NCBI RefSeq assembly: GCF_900115165.1
Contig: NZ_FOVP01000001.1
Coordinates: forward strand, 248,001 to 312,000
Length of the DNA stretch: 64,000 nucleotides
Source of the DNA: Roseovarius lutimaris
GTDB taxonomy: Bacteria > Pseudomonadota > Alphaproteobacteria > Rhodobacterales > Rhodobacteraceae
Direction of reading: 5' to 3'
The notes beneath the pieces are model-generated. The model was not told where the DNA came from. It saw nothing but the letters and a program-made list of their open reading frames with translations, and searched no databases. The position numbers and the translations under genes were made by a program. Of the stretch, positions 1 to 7,549 are shown one piece after another. Within the stretch, counting starts at the first letter, position 1. Each line of letters starts with the position of its first letter.

Positions 1-1267
1 AGCCGGCCTCTTTCAAGAGCGCCATGGCGCGGCGGATATTCTTGCGGTTGCGCGCGGTGCCATCGCCGATGGGCAGGTCATAGCCCGCAAGCGCACCGGG
101 CAAGAGCGTTGCCTTGAACGGCTCAAGCAGGTCACGCACCCGGCCCGTCGCGGGGCCGTGATCCATCGCCAGTTCAGAATTCGAGAAATACGAGGTGATG
201 CGCGGCTGACGCCCGCCGGTCAGGGTGTCGTTGATATATTCAAAGTTGAACGCGGTGATCAGCGCCTCGCGCACCCGCCAGTCATCCAGCGGCGCGCGCC
301 GGGTGTTCATCACGAAACCGGTCATGCCCGAGGGCTTTTGATGGGGTATCTCTGATTTGACGATCTCACCGCGCTGAACGGCGGGAAAATCATACTGATT
401 GGCCCAGGCCTCGGCGTTGAACTCACGCACATAGCTGATCAGCCCGGCTTTGAACGCCTCTTTAAGGACAGTGTCGTCGCCGTAAAACTCGATCCGGATC
501 TCGTCAAAGTTGTTGGTGCCGCGCCGCAACGCCAGATCCTTGCCCCAATAAGCGGGATTGCGACGCAAGACGACAGAGCGGTCAATCTCGTAACTTTCAA
601 CCACATAGGGGCCGGTGCCGAGCGGGATATCCTCGATTCCCGCCTCGCTTATGTCGCGCCCCTGCCATTGCGCCTTTTGCAGGATCGGGCGCAACCCGGC
701 CAGAAGCGCAAGCTCGCGGTCGTCCTCGTTGAAGGTCAGGCGCAGGCTGCGCGGGCCGGTCTGGGCGATCTCGCCGACCTTTTGCCAGAATCCGCGATAG
801 CGCGGGTGCCCGTTACTGCCAAGTTCGCGGTAGGACCAGATCACATCCTCGACCGTGACTGGCGTTCCGTCAGAGAATGTCGCCCCCTCGCGCAGGGTGA
901 ATTCGACCCAATCGCGATTCGGTCCGGTCTCGACCGATTCGGCCAAAAGACCGTAAAGCGTGAACGGCTCGTCCATGGATCGCCCCATCAGGCTCTCGTG
1001 GGTGAGGCTTGCCAACTGCCAGGGCGCGGAGCCGCGCAGGATGAACGGATTGAGCGAATCAAAGCCGCCGACATTACCGGTCACCGCCTCACCGCCCTTG
1101 GGCGCGTCGGGGTTGGCGTAGGGGAGGGACACAAAATCAGGTGGTAGGGCGGGATCGCCATACATAGCTATGCCATGGGCGGGCGCCGCCGCGCCCGGTG
1201 TGGCCACCAGGCCCAGCCCGCAAACAAGCAATCCTGCCCGGACAAAGCGGAAAATATCTGATCTCAT
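1..1267 (-). CDS. Family 5 peptide ABC transporter substrate-binding protein, YejA-like (partial, C-terminus beyond left edge)
   Basis: The reading frame is open on the minus strand from ATG 1267 to base 1, giving 422 residues of a family normally about 600 residues long. It starts with an export signal (hydrophobic stretch around residues 8-28, cut near AAAPAHG). The mature part has typical SBP family 5 features: YANPDAPKGG near the start, the region LREGATFSDGTPV around residue 110, LGTGPYVV and RNPAYWG in the middle, and YFSNSELA, which is characteristic of the YejA branch. YejA proteins bind oligopeptides in the periplasm for the YejBEF permease, which would lie left of the window. Substrate is inferred from family only. 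Confidence 0.9.
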   Translation of the reverse strand, partial: MRSDIFRFVRAGLLVCGLGLVATPGAAAPAHGIAMYGDPALPPDFVSLPYANPDAPKGGEAVTGNVGGFDSLNPFILRGSAPWQLASLTHESLMGRSMDEPFTLYGLLAESVETGPNRDWVEFTLREGATFSDGTPVTVEDVIWSYRELGSNGHPRYRGFWQKVGEIAQTGPRSLRLTFNEDDRELALLAGLRPILQKAQWQGRDISEAGIEDIPLGTGPYVVESYEIDRSVVLRRNPAYWGKDLALRRGTNNFDEIRIEFYGDDTVLKEAFKAGLISYVREFNAEAWANQYDFPAVQRGEIVKSEIPHQKPSGMTGFVMNTRRAPLDDWRVREALITAFNFEYINDTLTGGRQPRITSYFSNSELAMDHGPATGRVRDLLEPFKATLLPGALAGYDLPIGDGTARNRKNIRRAMALLKEAG

Positions 1268-1346
1268 TTTGGCGACAATCCCCGATAGTCCTTGTTTCGC
1301 TGGCCCGGACCCTAGAGGCGGATTCATGCATTATCAAACTTTTAGC

Positions 1347-1375
1347 TTGGACTGCGGCGTCGGATTGCTTATAAA
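1347..1375 (+). promoter_or_regulatory. Sigma-70-type promoter of a candidate small RNA
   Basis: TTGGAC at 1347-1352 and TATAAA at 1370-1375 are separated by exactly 17 bases. No coding gene starts directly behind it; the next plus-strand element is a Rho-independent terminator ending at 1458. The match is read by eye. Confidence 0.5.
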
Positions 1376-1381
1376 GGTCTT

Positions 1382-1458
1382 ACTGCTCGATAGGTTTCTT
1401 GCCTGTATGAAACCTGCCTCAATAACTTGACGCCCGCTTCGCGCGGGCGTTTTTTTTT
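1382..1458 (+). ncRNA. Candidate small RNA of about 77 nt
   Basis: The segment lies between a good sigma-70-type promoter and a strong intrinsic terminator, with no reading frame of note. It would fold into a first hairpin with 7-bp stem AGGTTTC (1392-1398) / GAAACCT (1409-1415), a short single-stranded linker, and the terminator hairpin. It could instead be an attenuated leader of the 3-hydroxybutyrate dehydrogenase gene that starts at 1571. I do not recognise a known family. Confidence 0.45.
1431..1458 (+). terminator. Rho-independent terminator
   Basis: Stem CGCCCGC (1431-1437) / GCGGGCG (1443-1449), five-base loop, followed by nine T residues. It ends the candidate small RNA; no plus-strand coding gene precedes it. 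Confidence 0.8.
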
Positions 1459-1570
1459 GGCCAGAGCTTGCCCCGGATTTCCGCCTCTCAGGGACGTGAC
1501 TGTCAAGCCTCGTGCAATTCGCATCTGCAGCGTTTACGCTGCGCCTGCAACATGCATTGGGAGAATCTCC

Positions 1571-2344
1571 ATGAGCGTCAAAGGTAAAACAGCAGTCATC
1601 ACCGGATCGAATTCCGGCATCGGTTTGGGCATCGCCCAAGAGCTCGCACGCGCGGGCGTGAACGTCGTTCTCAATTCCTTTACCGATTCGGACGAGGATC
1701 ACGCCCTTGCGGCAGAGATCGCCAAAGAGCACGGCGTTACCGCGCGCTATATAAAGGCGGATATGTCGGACGCCGAGCAATGCCGCAATCTGATCGAACA
1801 AGCCGGCACCTGCGATATCCTGATCAACAACGCCGGCATTCAGCATGTCGCGCCGATTGACGAATTTCCCACCGAAAAGTGGAACGCGATCATCGCCATC
1901 AACATGACTTCGGCCTTTCACACCACCGCCGCTGCGCTGCCCAAGATGCGCGCCGCGGGCTGGGGCAGGGTGATCAACATCGCAAGCGCCCATGGTTTGA
2001 CGGCGAGCCCGTATAAATCGGCCTATGTCGCCGCCAAGCACGGCGTCGTCGGCATGACCAAGGTTGTGGCGCTTGAAACCGCGCAAGAGCCGATCACCGC
2101 CAATGCGATCTGTCCGGGCTATGTTCTGACGCCGCTGGTCGAGGCGCAAATCCCCGACACCATGAAAAAATACGACATGGACCGCGATGAGGTGATCAAG
2201 AAGGTGATGCTGGAACGCCAGCCCTCGAAAGAATTTGCCACGGTGGAACAGCTTGGCGGCACGGCGCTTTTCCTGTGCTCGGATGCGGCGGCGCAAATCA
2301 CCGGCACCACGATCAGTGTCGATGGCGGCTGGACCGCGCTTTAA
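1571..2344 (+). CDS. bdhA: 3-hydroxybutyrate dehydrogenase (SDR family)
   Basis: This 257-residue short-chain dehydrogenase would oxidise (R)-3-hydroxybutyrate to acetoacetate with NAD, in the cytoplasm, in turnover of polyhydroxybutyrate. It shows the Rossmann motif TGSNSGIG near residue 11, NNAG near residue 87, the catalytic Ser in IASAHG, the YVAAK catalytic Tyr/Lys pair, and the late motif GGTALFLCSDAAAQITG followed by the usual DGGWTAL end. Length is normal for BdhA. The ATG at 1571 is preceded by GGGAGAA. It stands alone; upstream is a small-RNA-like terminator and downstream an aminotransferase remnant. Confidence 0.92.
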   Translation: MSVKGKTAVITGSNSGIGLGIAQELARAGVNVVLNSFTDSDEDHALAAEIAKEHGVTARYIKADMSDAEQCRNLIEQAGTCDILINNAGIQHVAPIDEFPTEKWNAIIAINMTSAFHTTAAALPKMRAAGWGRVINIASAHGLTASPYKSAYVAAKHGVVGMTKVVALETAQEPITANAICPGYVLTPLVEAQIPDTMKKYDMDRDEVIKKVMLERQPSKEFATVEQLGGTALFLCSDAAAQITGTTISVDGGWTAL

Positions 2345-2377
2345 AACTTCGCGAACACGCGAAATCAATACGTTAGG

Positions 2378-2411
2378 GCGTGTCGCGTACATTCAAATGA
2401 ACGCGACGCGC
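2378..2411. repeat. Intergenic inverted repeat (11-bp arms)
   Basis: Left arm GCGTGTCGCGT (2378-2388) and right arm ACGCGACGCGC (2401-2411) pair over 11 positions with one G-U wobble around a 12-base loop. It follows bdhA by about 35 bases but has no T-tract, so it is not an ordinary terminator. It sits next to the start of the aminotransferase remnant. I saw no second copy in the window. Confidence 0.6.
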
Positions 2412-2438
2412 TCGCGCTCAAGGCAAAGGTTGGGGTAA

Positions 2439-2834
2439 GGGTCGTGTCATCATCCCGGCCTTTGCCGATCGGCTGAAGTTCACACCGCCATTGAGACGCT
2501 CTCGATTTATGACGAAATGAACCTTCCGCAACATGTGCGCAAGTTGGGAGGCCATCTTGCGACCGTGTTGGAGTCTCTCGTCTACATGGATGGAGTGGGC
2601 GATGTGCGCTGTATCGGATTGGTGGCCGGGATAGAATTCACGCGGGATGGCGCACCCGACCCGGACCGTGCCCGCCGCGTCGGTGAAGCGGTCGAGAATC
2701 GGGGCGTTCTGTTTCGCATTATCAACAACACACTTGCGATCAGCCCGCCATATATCTGCACCGCCGCCGACATAGATCAGATGATTGAGGTGATGGCGCA
2801 AAGCATCGGGTCTGAGGGGGTGACCTCACGGTGA
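2439..2834 (+). pseudogene. 3' remnant of a class III aminotransferase
   Basis: About 120 codons match the end of pyridoxal-phosphate class III aminotransferases (omega-amino acid:pyruvate type): an AIETLSIYDEMNLP-like helix, VRCIGLVAGIEF, the small-domain strand GVLFRIINNTLAISPP and the final helix IDQMIEVM. The first recognisable residues are near 2478; an in-frame stop lies at 2436-2438. The whole N-terminal two thirds, including the PLP lysine, is absent and nothing upstream restores it. A Met at 2517 could start a short peptide, but it would have no active site. I read it as the relic left by a deletion. Confidence 0.75.
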
Positions 2835-3217
2835 AGTGCAAGTTCCGATATTCGGTTCACCTCAGCCGGTTCTGTGATTTCATCTGCTTTCTTTTCAGCA
2901 AGATAGGGGATTTGTCGCAACCCAGTTTAGAATGTGCCCGGCTACAGAGGAAAAACGCATAATCAGTATTATGTTAATACACTGCCAAGCAAGGCAGGGA
3001 AGTATCCGAATATTTTAAGTATTTACATTTATTTACGGACATCTAGCGACCATACTTCATGTTATCCTTTTACGGTCGGCTTGATGAAAATTGATATCAC
3101 GCGATGTAGTGTGTTGAGCATGCAAGTCACACCGCAAAATGTAAGCGATTTCAGCGCCTGGCGGGTCTCGACAGGTCAACGATTAGCAGTTTATGACAGA
3201 TGTCTAGGAGCACTGAC
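2835..3217. other. AT-rich intergenic region upstream of aroQ-luxR
   Basis: 383 bases, clearly richer in A+T than the surroundings, with no supportable gene. It carries CCATACTTCATG at 3050-3061, followed by TTTTACGG, which resembles CCATACTTTCATG plus TTTACGG just behind luxR at 4453-4474. The ribosome-binding site AGGAG (3206-3210) of aroQ lies at its end. Possible regulatory role is inferred. Confidence 0.45.
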
Positions 3218-3661
3218 ATGACTGCAATTCTGATCCTGAACGGCCCGAACCTCAACCTTCTTGGCACGCGCCAACCGGATGTCTACGGCCACACCACCCT
3301 TGCCGATATCGAGGCCATGTGCCGCAACAAGGCAAAGGCGCTTGGGATCGAGCTTGGCTTTGGCCAAAGCAACCACGAAGGCGCTTTAGTCGATGAGATC
3401 CATGGTGCGCGCGGGCGCTTTGATGGCATCATCCTGAATGCCGGCGCCTATACCCATACCTCGGTCGCGCTGCGCGACGCGATAAGTTCGGTTGACGTGC
3501 CGATGATTGAGCTGCATCTGTCCAACGTGCATGCCCGCGAAGAATTCCGTCATAAATCGTTCATCTCGGCCGTTGCCGTGGGTGTGATTTGCGGTTTTGG
3601 CGCCAGGGGCTATGCTCTGGCGCTTGAGGCTATGCTTGGTCATCTGGAGAGCAGCGGATGA
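3218..3661 (+). CDS. aroQ: Type II 3-dehydroquinate dehydratase
   Basis: A 147-residue cytoplasmic enzyme that dehydrates 3-dehydroquinate to 3-dehydroshikimate in the shikimate pathway. Family signatures are complete: [21 protein letters not shown] at the N-terminus (with the catalytic Tyr), [28 protein letters not shown] and [18 protein letters not shown] with the catalytic His. The start at 3218 has AGGAG seven bases ahead. In most alphaproteobacteria aroQ precedes accBC; here its stop overlaps the ATG of a luxR gene by four bases, so the two are probably co-translated. It could be a second, accessory copy. Confidence 0.93.
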   Translation: MTAILILNGPNLNLLGTRQPDVYGHTTLADIEAMCRNKAKALGIELGFGQSNHEGALVDEIHGARGRFDGIILNAGAYTHTSVALRDAISSVDVPMIELHLSNVHAREEFRHKSFISAVAVGVICGFGARGYALALEAMLGHLESSG

Positions 3662-4413
3662 TCGAAGCCAAAAAGGTCAATTCGCTGCTGAATTCCTCAA
3701 GCATCGAAGAGTTATGGAACCTCCATACTCAGTATATGGCCGACTATGGTTTCGACAGATTGATCTACGGCTATACGCGCTATCGCACGGCGACATCCTT
3801 GGGCAATCCTGATGATTTTGTGATTCTGACAAATCACAGCAACGACTATACTGATGTTTTCATTGGTGAGGGTCTCTACTTTCATGCGCCGATGGTACGT
3901 TGGGCGCTTGAAAATGATGGTGCCTGTTCATGGTCTCGACTTAAGGAAATGACGGCCAGCGGTACGATGTCCCCGGAGGAACAAAAGGTTTACGATTTCA
4001 ACCGGACGCAGAATATCTCTGCGGGCTATTCGATCAGCTTCAAATCTCTGTCGCCTCGCACCAAAGGCGCGATTGCTCTGACCGCGCGTCGCGGCTTGAG
4101 CCAGCGCGACGTCGATGAGATGTGGGACCGGGACGGCGAAATTATTCTGGCGCTGAACAACCTGACGCATCTGCGCATCCTGTCCCTGCCCTATGCTGCG
4201 CCGGGCCGTGGATTGACCGCTCGGCAACGTGAAGTGCTGGGTTGGGTCGGCGATGGCAAGACCGTTCAGGACATCGCTCTTTTGATCGGCCTCACACCGG
4301 CCACCGTCGAAAAGCATTTGCGGCTGGCGCGCGCGGCGCTGAATGTCGAAACCACGGCGCAGGCGGTGTTAAAAGCCGCATTTCAGAATCAGATATTTAT
4401 TCTTGAAAAATAA
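3658..4413 (+). CDS. LuxR-family autoinducer-binding transcriptional regulator (LuxR solo)
   Basis: 251 residues: an N-terminal autoinducer-binding domain (about residues 15-165, with the WxxxY-type region [17 protein letters not shown] and later [12 protein letters not shown]) and a C-terminal GerE/LuxR helix-turn-helix (about 182-245, [18 protein letters not shown], then TPATVEKHL). It should bind DNA in response to an acyl-homoserine lactone or related ligand. No luxI is in the window, so it is a solo here. Its ATG overlaps the aroQ stop (ATGA). A perfect 16-bp palindrome lies 30 bases behind its stop and may be a target. The gene is less GC-rich than its neighbours, which fits transfer. 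Confidence 0.9.
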   Translation: MIEAKKVNSLLNSSSIEELWNLHTQYMADYGFDRLIYGYTRYRTATSLGNPDDFVILTNHSNDYTDVFIGEGLYFHAPMVRWALENDGACSWSRLKEMTASGTMSPEEQKVYDFNRTQNISAGYSISFKSLSPRTKGAIALTARRGLSQRDVDEMWDRDGEIILALNNLTHLRILSLPYAAPGRGLTARQREVLGWVGDGKTVQDIALLIGLTPATVEKHLRLARAALNVETTAQAVLKAAFQNQIFILEK

Positions 4414-4442
4414 CTTGTTCGATAACAACAGGTTATAATTGG

Positions 4443-4458
4443 GTATGGAATTCCATAC
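4443..4458. promoter_or_regulatory. Perfect 16-bp palindrome, possible LuxR-type binding site
   Basis: GTATGGAATTCCATAC is its own reverse complement. It sits 30 bases after luxR. A TATAAT lies just upstream at 4434-4439 and TATGAT at 4485-4490; the latter would place the palindrome centre near -46, close to the usual lux-box position. Function is inferred from position and symmetry only. Confidence 0.45.
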
Positions 4459-4496
4459 TTTCATGACTTTACGGAAAATAGCATTATGATCAAGTT

Positions 4497-4702
4497 CCGT
4501 GAGTGGTGGCTTTATAGCCCGGGAGCATTGGGGTGGTTCTACCTTTTATTATGGGAAAAGCCGTCCTTCCGGTCTTACCGGATGTCGGCCGTCAGCCCTT
4601 ATTTTTCAGGGTTGGCGGTCGACGCACCTTGACCGTCGTTTCATCCCCAATAGACGACCGGTCATAAAAGCGGTGTCGCCATCACAGGTGGCACCGCTTT
4701 TT
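4497..4702 (+). ncRNA. Structured, terminator-ended segment downstream of luxR (candidate RNA)
   Basis: The stretch between the palindrome and the terminator has no recognisable protein; a 48-codon frame from ATG 4486 to 4632 has no known relatives that I can name. In RNA, GCCGTCAGCCCT and AGGGTTGGCGGT (about 4587-4619) can pair over 12 positions with wobbles around an 8-base loop, followed by further GACG/CGTC pairings and the terminator hairpin. It could be a regulated small RNA, or the remains of a short gene. Confidence 0.3.
4667..4702 (+). terminator. Rho-independent terminator after the luxR region
   Basis: AAAGCGGTG (4667-4675) pairs with CACCGCTTT (4692-4700), with additional inner CGCC/GGTGG pairing, followed by T residues. 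Confidence 0.8.
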
Positions 4703-4724
4703 CGGTCCATCGACATATAACGGA

Positions 4725-4754
4725 AAAGGGCGCCTCCGCGAGAAGACGCCCTTT
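4725..4754 (-). terminator. Terminator of the rpsB-tsf operon
   Basis: On the minus strand AAAGGGCG and CGCCCTTTT pair around a 14-base loop, about 25 bases behind the tsf stop. Confidence 0.8.
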
Positions 4755-4777
4755 GATATTTCCTTGGGTCGCGGGCC

Positions 4778-5650
4778 TTAGCCTTGGGCGACCTTGGCCA
4801 CTTCCGCAGCGAAATCTTCTTCTTTTTTCTCGATGCCTTCACCAACTTCAAGGCGAATGAACCCGGTGATCTCGGCACCGGCTTCTTTGGCGGCTGCCTC
4901 GACGGTAAGGTCGGGGTTCATCACGAAGCCCTGGCCCATAAGGGTGACTTCGGACATGAACTTGGCCATGCGACCGACGATCATCTTTTCGATCACGGCC
5001 TCGGGCTTGCCGGATTCGCGGGCGATCTCGATCTGAACCTGCTTTTCCTTTTCGACAACCGCCGGGTCAAGCGAGGCTTCGTCCAGCGCGGCGGGGTTGG
5101 TGGCGGCGATATGCATCGCAACCTGACGGCCAAAGCCCGCGTCGCCTTTCAGAGCGACCAGAACGCCAATCTTGCCCATGCCGTCAGTGGCGGCATTGTG
5201 GACATAGGACACAACCGTGTCGCCCTCGATCGCGCTCACGCGGCGCACCGACATGTTCTCGCCGATGGTGGCGATCTTGGCGTTCACGGTGTCGGCAACG
5301 TTCTTGCCGCCCATGTCGGTCGCCAGAAGCGCCTCAAGATCTGCCGCCCCAAGGGCCGCCGTGGCGATCCCGGCAACCATCTTCTGGAAGTCGGCATTTT
5401 TTGCGACAAAGTCGGTTTCCGAGTTCACTTCAACAGCAACCCCGCGGCCGCCGTCGACCTGAACCGCAACCAGACCTTCGGCCGCGGTGCGGCCCGATTT
5501 CTTGGCTGCTTTCGCAAGGCCCTTGGTGCGCAGCCAGTCAACCGCGGCTTCCATGTCGCCATCGGTTTCGGTCAGCGCCTTTTTCGCGTCCATCATACCT
5601 GCGCCCGTCGAATCGCGCAGTTCTTTTACCATTGCAGCAGTGATCGCCAT
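4778..5650 (-). CDS. tsf: Translation elongation factor Ts
   Basis: 290 residues; the guanine-nucleotide exchange factor that regenerates EF-Tu-GTP during protein synthesis. The N-terminal UBA-like region reads [26 protein letters not shown], which includes the family signature, and the second signature SETDFVAKN lies near residue 80. Two EF-TS dimerisation-type domains follow. The ATG at 5650 has AGGAG upstream, and starting there gives the standard N-terminus; the in-frame codons before it are spurious. It follows rpsB by about 75 bases in the standard rpsB-tsf order. Confidence 0.98.
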   Translation of the reverse strand: MAITAAMVKELRDSTGAGMMDAKKALTETDGDMEAAVDWLRTKGLAKAAKKSGRTAAEGLVAVQVDGGRGVAVEVNSETDFVAKNADFQKMVAGIATAALGAADLEALLATDMGGKNVADTVNAKIATIGENMSVRRVSAIEGDTVVSYVHNAATDGMGKIGVLVALKGDAGFGRQVAMHIAATNPAALDEASLDPAVVEKEKQVQIEIARESGKPEAVIEKMIVGRMAKFMSEVTLMGQGFVMNPDLTVEAAAKEAGAEITGFIRLEVGEGIEKKEEDFAAEVAKVAQG

Positions 5651-5725
5651 CTCGGCTCTCCTCAAATCAGTCAGGGATTGGGGGCGGGATCGTCCCCTGC
5701 CCCCATGTCAATGTTGCGACGTCGC

Positions 5726-6514
5726 TTAGCTCTCGGCGGCGGCGGTCTCGGCAGGTGCGGCCTCGGCGAGCACCTCTTCCATCGGGGCCTCTTCCATCGC
5801 ACCAAGATCAACACCGGCGGCGCCCATCTGGGCGGTCATGCCGTCAAGTGCCGCGCGGCTTACCAGATCGCAATAAAGCGCAATGGCGCGGGCCGCGTCG
5901 TCGTTGCCGGGAATGATATAGTCGATGCCGTCGGGCGAACAGTTGGTATCGACAATAGCCACAACCGGGATGCCAAGCTTGTTGGCTTCGGCCACGGCAA
6001 GGGCTTCTTTTTTCACGTCGATGACGAACAGAAGGTCCGGCACGCCGCCCATTTCACGGATCCCGCCAAGCGAGGCCTGAAGCTTGCCCTGGTCACGTTC
6101 CATGCCAAGACGTTCTTTCTTGGTGAGACCCTCGGCGCCGCCTTCAAGGGCTTCGTCGATGTGCTTCAGGCGCTGGATTGATTTCGACACGGTCTGCCAG
6201 TTGGTCAGCGTGCCACCAAGCCAGCGGTGGTTCATGTAATACTGTGCGCATTTGTCTGCGGCTTCGGCGATCGGCGTTGCGGCCTGGCGCTTGGTGCCGA
6301 CAAACAGGATGCGGCCGTTCTTGGCAACGGTTTCACGGATCACATTCAGCGCCGCGTCCAGCATGGGAACGGTTTGTGTGAGGTCCATGATGTGGATGCC
6401 ATTGCGCGCACCATAGATGAACTCGCCCATACGGGGGTTCCAGCGTTGCGTTTGGTGGCCAAAGTGAACGCCAGCTTCAAGCAGCTGACGCATGGTGAAC
6501 TCGGGAAGAGCCAT
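5726..6514 (-). CDS. rpsB: 30S ribosomal protein S2
   Basis: 262 residues, start ATG 6514 giving [21 protein letters not shown]. Family motifs are clear: [13 protein letters not shown] near the N-terminus, [21 protein letters not shown] and the second signature region [26 protein letters not shown]2 binds the small subunit near S1 and is needed for its recruitment. The tail after about residue 230 is an acidic, Ala/Glu-rich extension typical of alphaproteobacteria. First gene of the rpsB-tsf operon. Confidence 0.98.
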   Translation of the reverse strand: MALPEFTMRQLLEAGVHFGHQTQRWNPRMGEFIYGARNGIHIMDLTQTVPMLDAALNVIRETVAKNGRILFVGTKRQAATPIAEAADKCAQYYMNHRWLGGTLTNWQTVSKSIQRLKHIDEALEGGAEGLTKKERLGMERDQGKLQASLGGIREMGGVPDLLFVIDVKKEALAVAEANKLGIPVVAIVDTNCSPDGIDYIIPGNDDAARAIALYCDLVSRAALDGMTAQMGAAGVDLGAMEEAPMEEVLAEAAPAETAAAES

Positions 6515-6773
6515 GGTCGTTTCCTTTTCCGGTTTTCGCCTCGGTACGGGATGAGAAGCGGGGTGCTTCAACCGGTGGACAAACAGGGATGTCTCCCCCA
6601 TTGGCCCGCCCCTACCTGCGGATTACAATGCCGCGCGTATAGCGCCCGTTGCGCGCCGCCGCAACCCCTGCCCCGGGTTTTTCACACGCGCGCGTGGCAG
6701 CGCGCGCATTGGGCCATTGTCGCAGGGCGCCATTGCCCTTAGATACCTGCAAGGCTCAGCATTTGGATACCCG

Positions 6774-7472
6774 ATGACCACCCCCTTTGACGAACTGCAA
6801 GTCCCTGCCAAGAAACCGCGCCGCTTTGCCGGGTTGCGCGCCAGCTTCCTGACCGGCCTGGTGGTGATCGCGCCGGTCGGCCTGACGCTCTGGTTGATGT
6901 GGTCTGTGGTGGGCTGGGTCGACGGCTTTGTCTTGCCGCTTATCCCGCATGGCTACAAGCCCGAAGAATACATCGGTATCAACCTGCGCGGCGTGGGCGT
7001 GGTCATCTTCCTGATCTTTACCGTGATTGTCGGCTGGATTGCCAAGGGGCTGATCGGGCGCTCGCTGATCCACTTTGCCGAATCGCTGGTGAACCGGATG
7101 CCGGTGGTCCGCTCGATCTATTCTGGCGTCAAACAGATCGCCGAAACCGTGTTTGCCCAATCCGAAAGCAGCTTCGAGAAGGCCTGCCTCATTCAATATC
7201 CGCGCAAGGATATCTGGGCGGTCGGCTTTATTTCGATCGAGGCCAAGGGCGAGATCAACCAAAAGGCCCAGACCGGCAGCAATCTGGTCAGTGTCTTCGT
7301 GCCGACAACGCCAAACCCGACCTCCGGTTTCCTACTGTTCTTTCCGCGCGAGGATGTGATCGAACTCGACATGAGCATCGAGGATGCGGCGAAACTGGTG
7401 ATTTCGGCCGGCCTTGTCTATCCCGGTCAGACCAAGAACGGCGAAAGCGGCGCCAAATCCAAGGCGTCCTGA
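6774..7472 (+). CDS. DUF502 family inner-membrane protein
   Basis: 232 residues with two membrane segments, one around residues 22-42 (FLTGLVVIAPVGLTLWLMW) and one around 68-88 (GVGVVIFLIFTVIVGWIAKG), separated by a loop, then a soluble C-terminal domain. The region NRMPVVRSIYSGVKQI followed by PTTPNPTSGFLLFFP is the hallmark of DUF502. Function is unknown; plant relatives (COV) affect vascular patterning, but this says little for bacteria. The start at 6774 gives a typical short cytoplasmic N-terminus. Divergent from rpsB. Confidence 0.9.
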   Translation: MTTPFDELQVPAKKPRRFAGLRASFLTGLVVIAPVGLTLWLMWSVVGWVDGFVLPLIPHGYKPEEYIGINLRGVGVVIFLIFTVIVGWIAKGLIGRSLIHFAESLVNRMPVVRSIYSGVKQIAETVFAQSESSFEKACLIQYPRKDIWAVGFISIEAKGEINQKAQTGSNLVSVFVPTTPNPTSGFLLFFPREDVIELDMSIEDAAKLVISAGLVYPGQTKNGESGAKSKAS

Positions 7473-7482
7473 TCCTTTCACT

Positions 7483-7500
7483 TTTCCAAAAATACTCGAA
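7483..7500. repeat. Short dispersed intergenic element, copy 1
   Basis: TTTCCAAAAATACTCGAA shortly behind the DUF502 stop. A near copy, TTTCCAGAAATACTCAAA, occurs at 23228-23245 in the yicC-gmk gap. I recall similar AAATACTC-type motifs behind genes in other Rhodobacterales; function unknown. Confidence 0.4.
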
Positions 7501-7549
7501 ACAAGGTCGCAAAAGCCACAGCGGTCACATCGAACCGTTACAGATCCGC

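Noticed and set aside
2934-3221. 95-codon frame in the AT-rich gap before aroQ
   Set aside because: No ribosome-binding site, no recognisable fold, and it runs into the aroQ start in another frame.
4784-6181. 465-codon plus-strand frame opposite tsf and rpsB
   Set aside because: Antisense of two conserved translation genes; His/Gly-rich composition typical of shadow frames.
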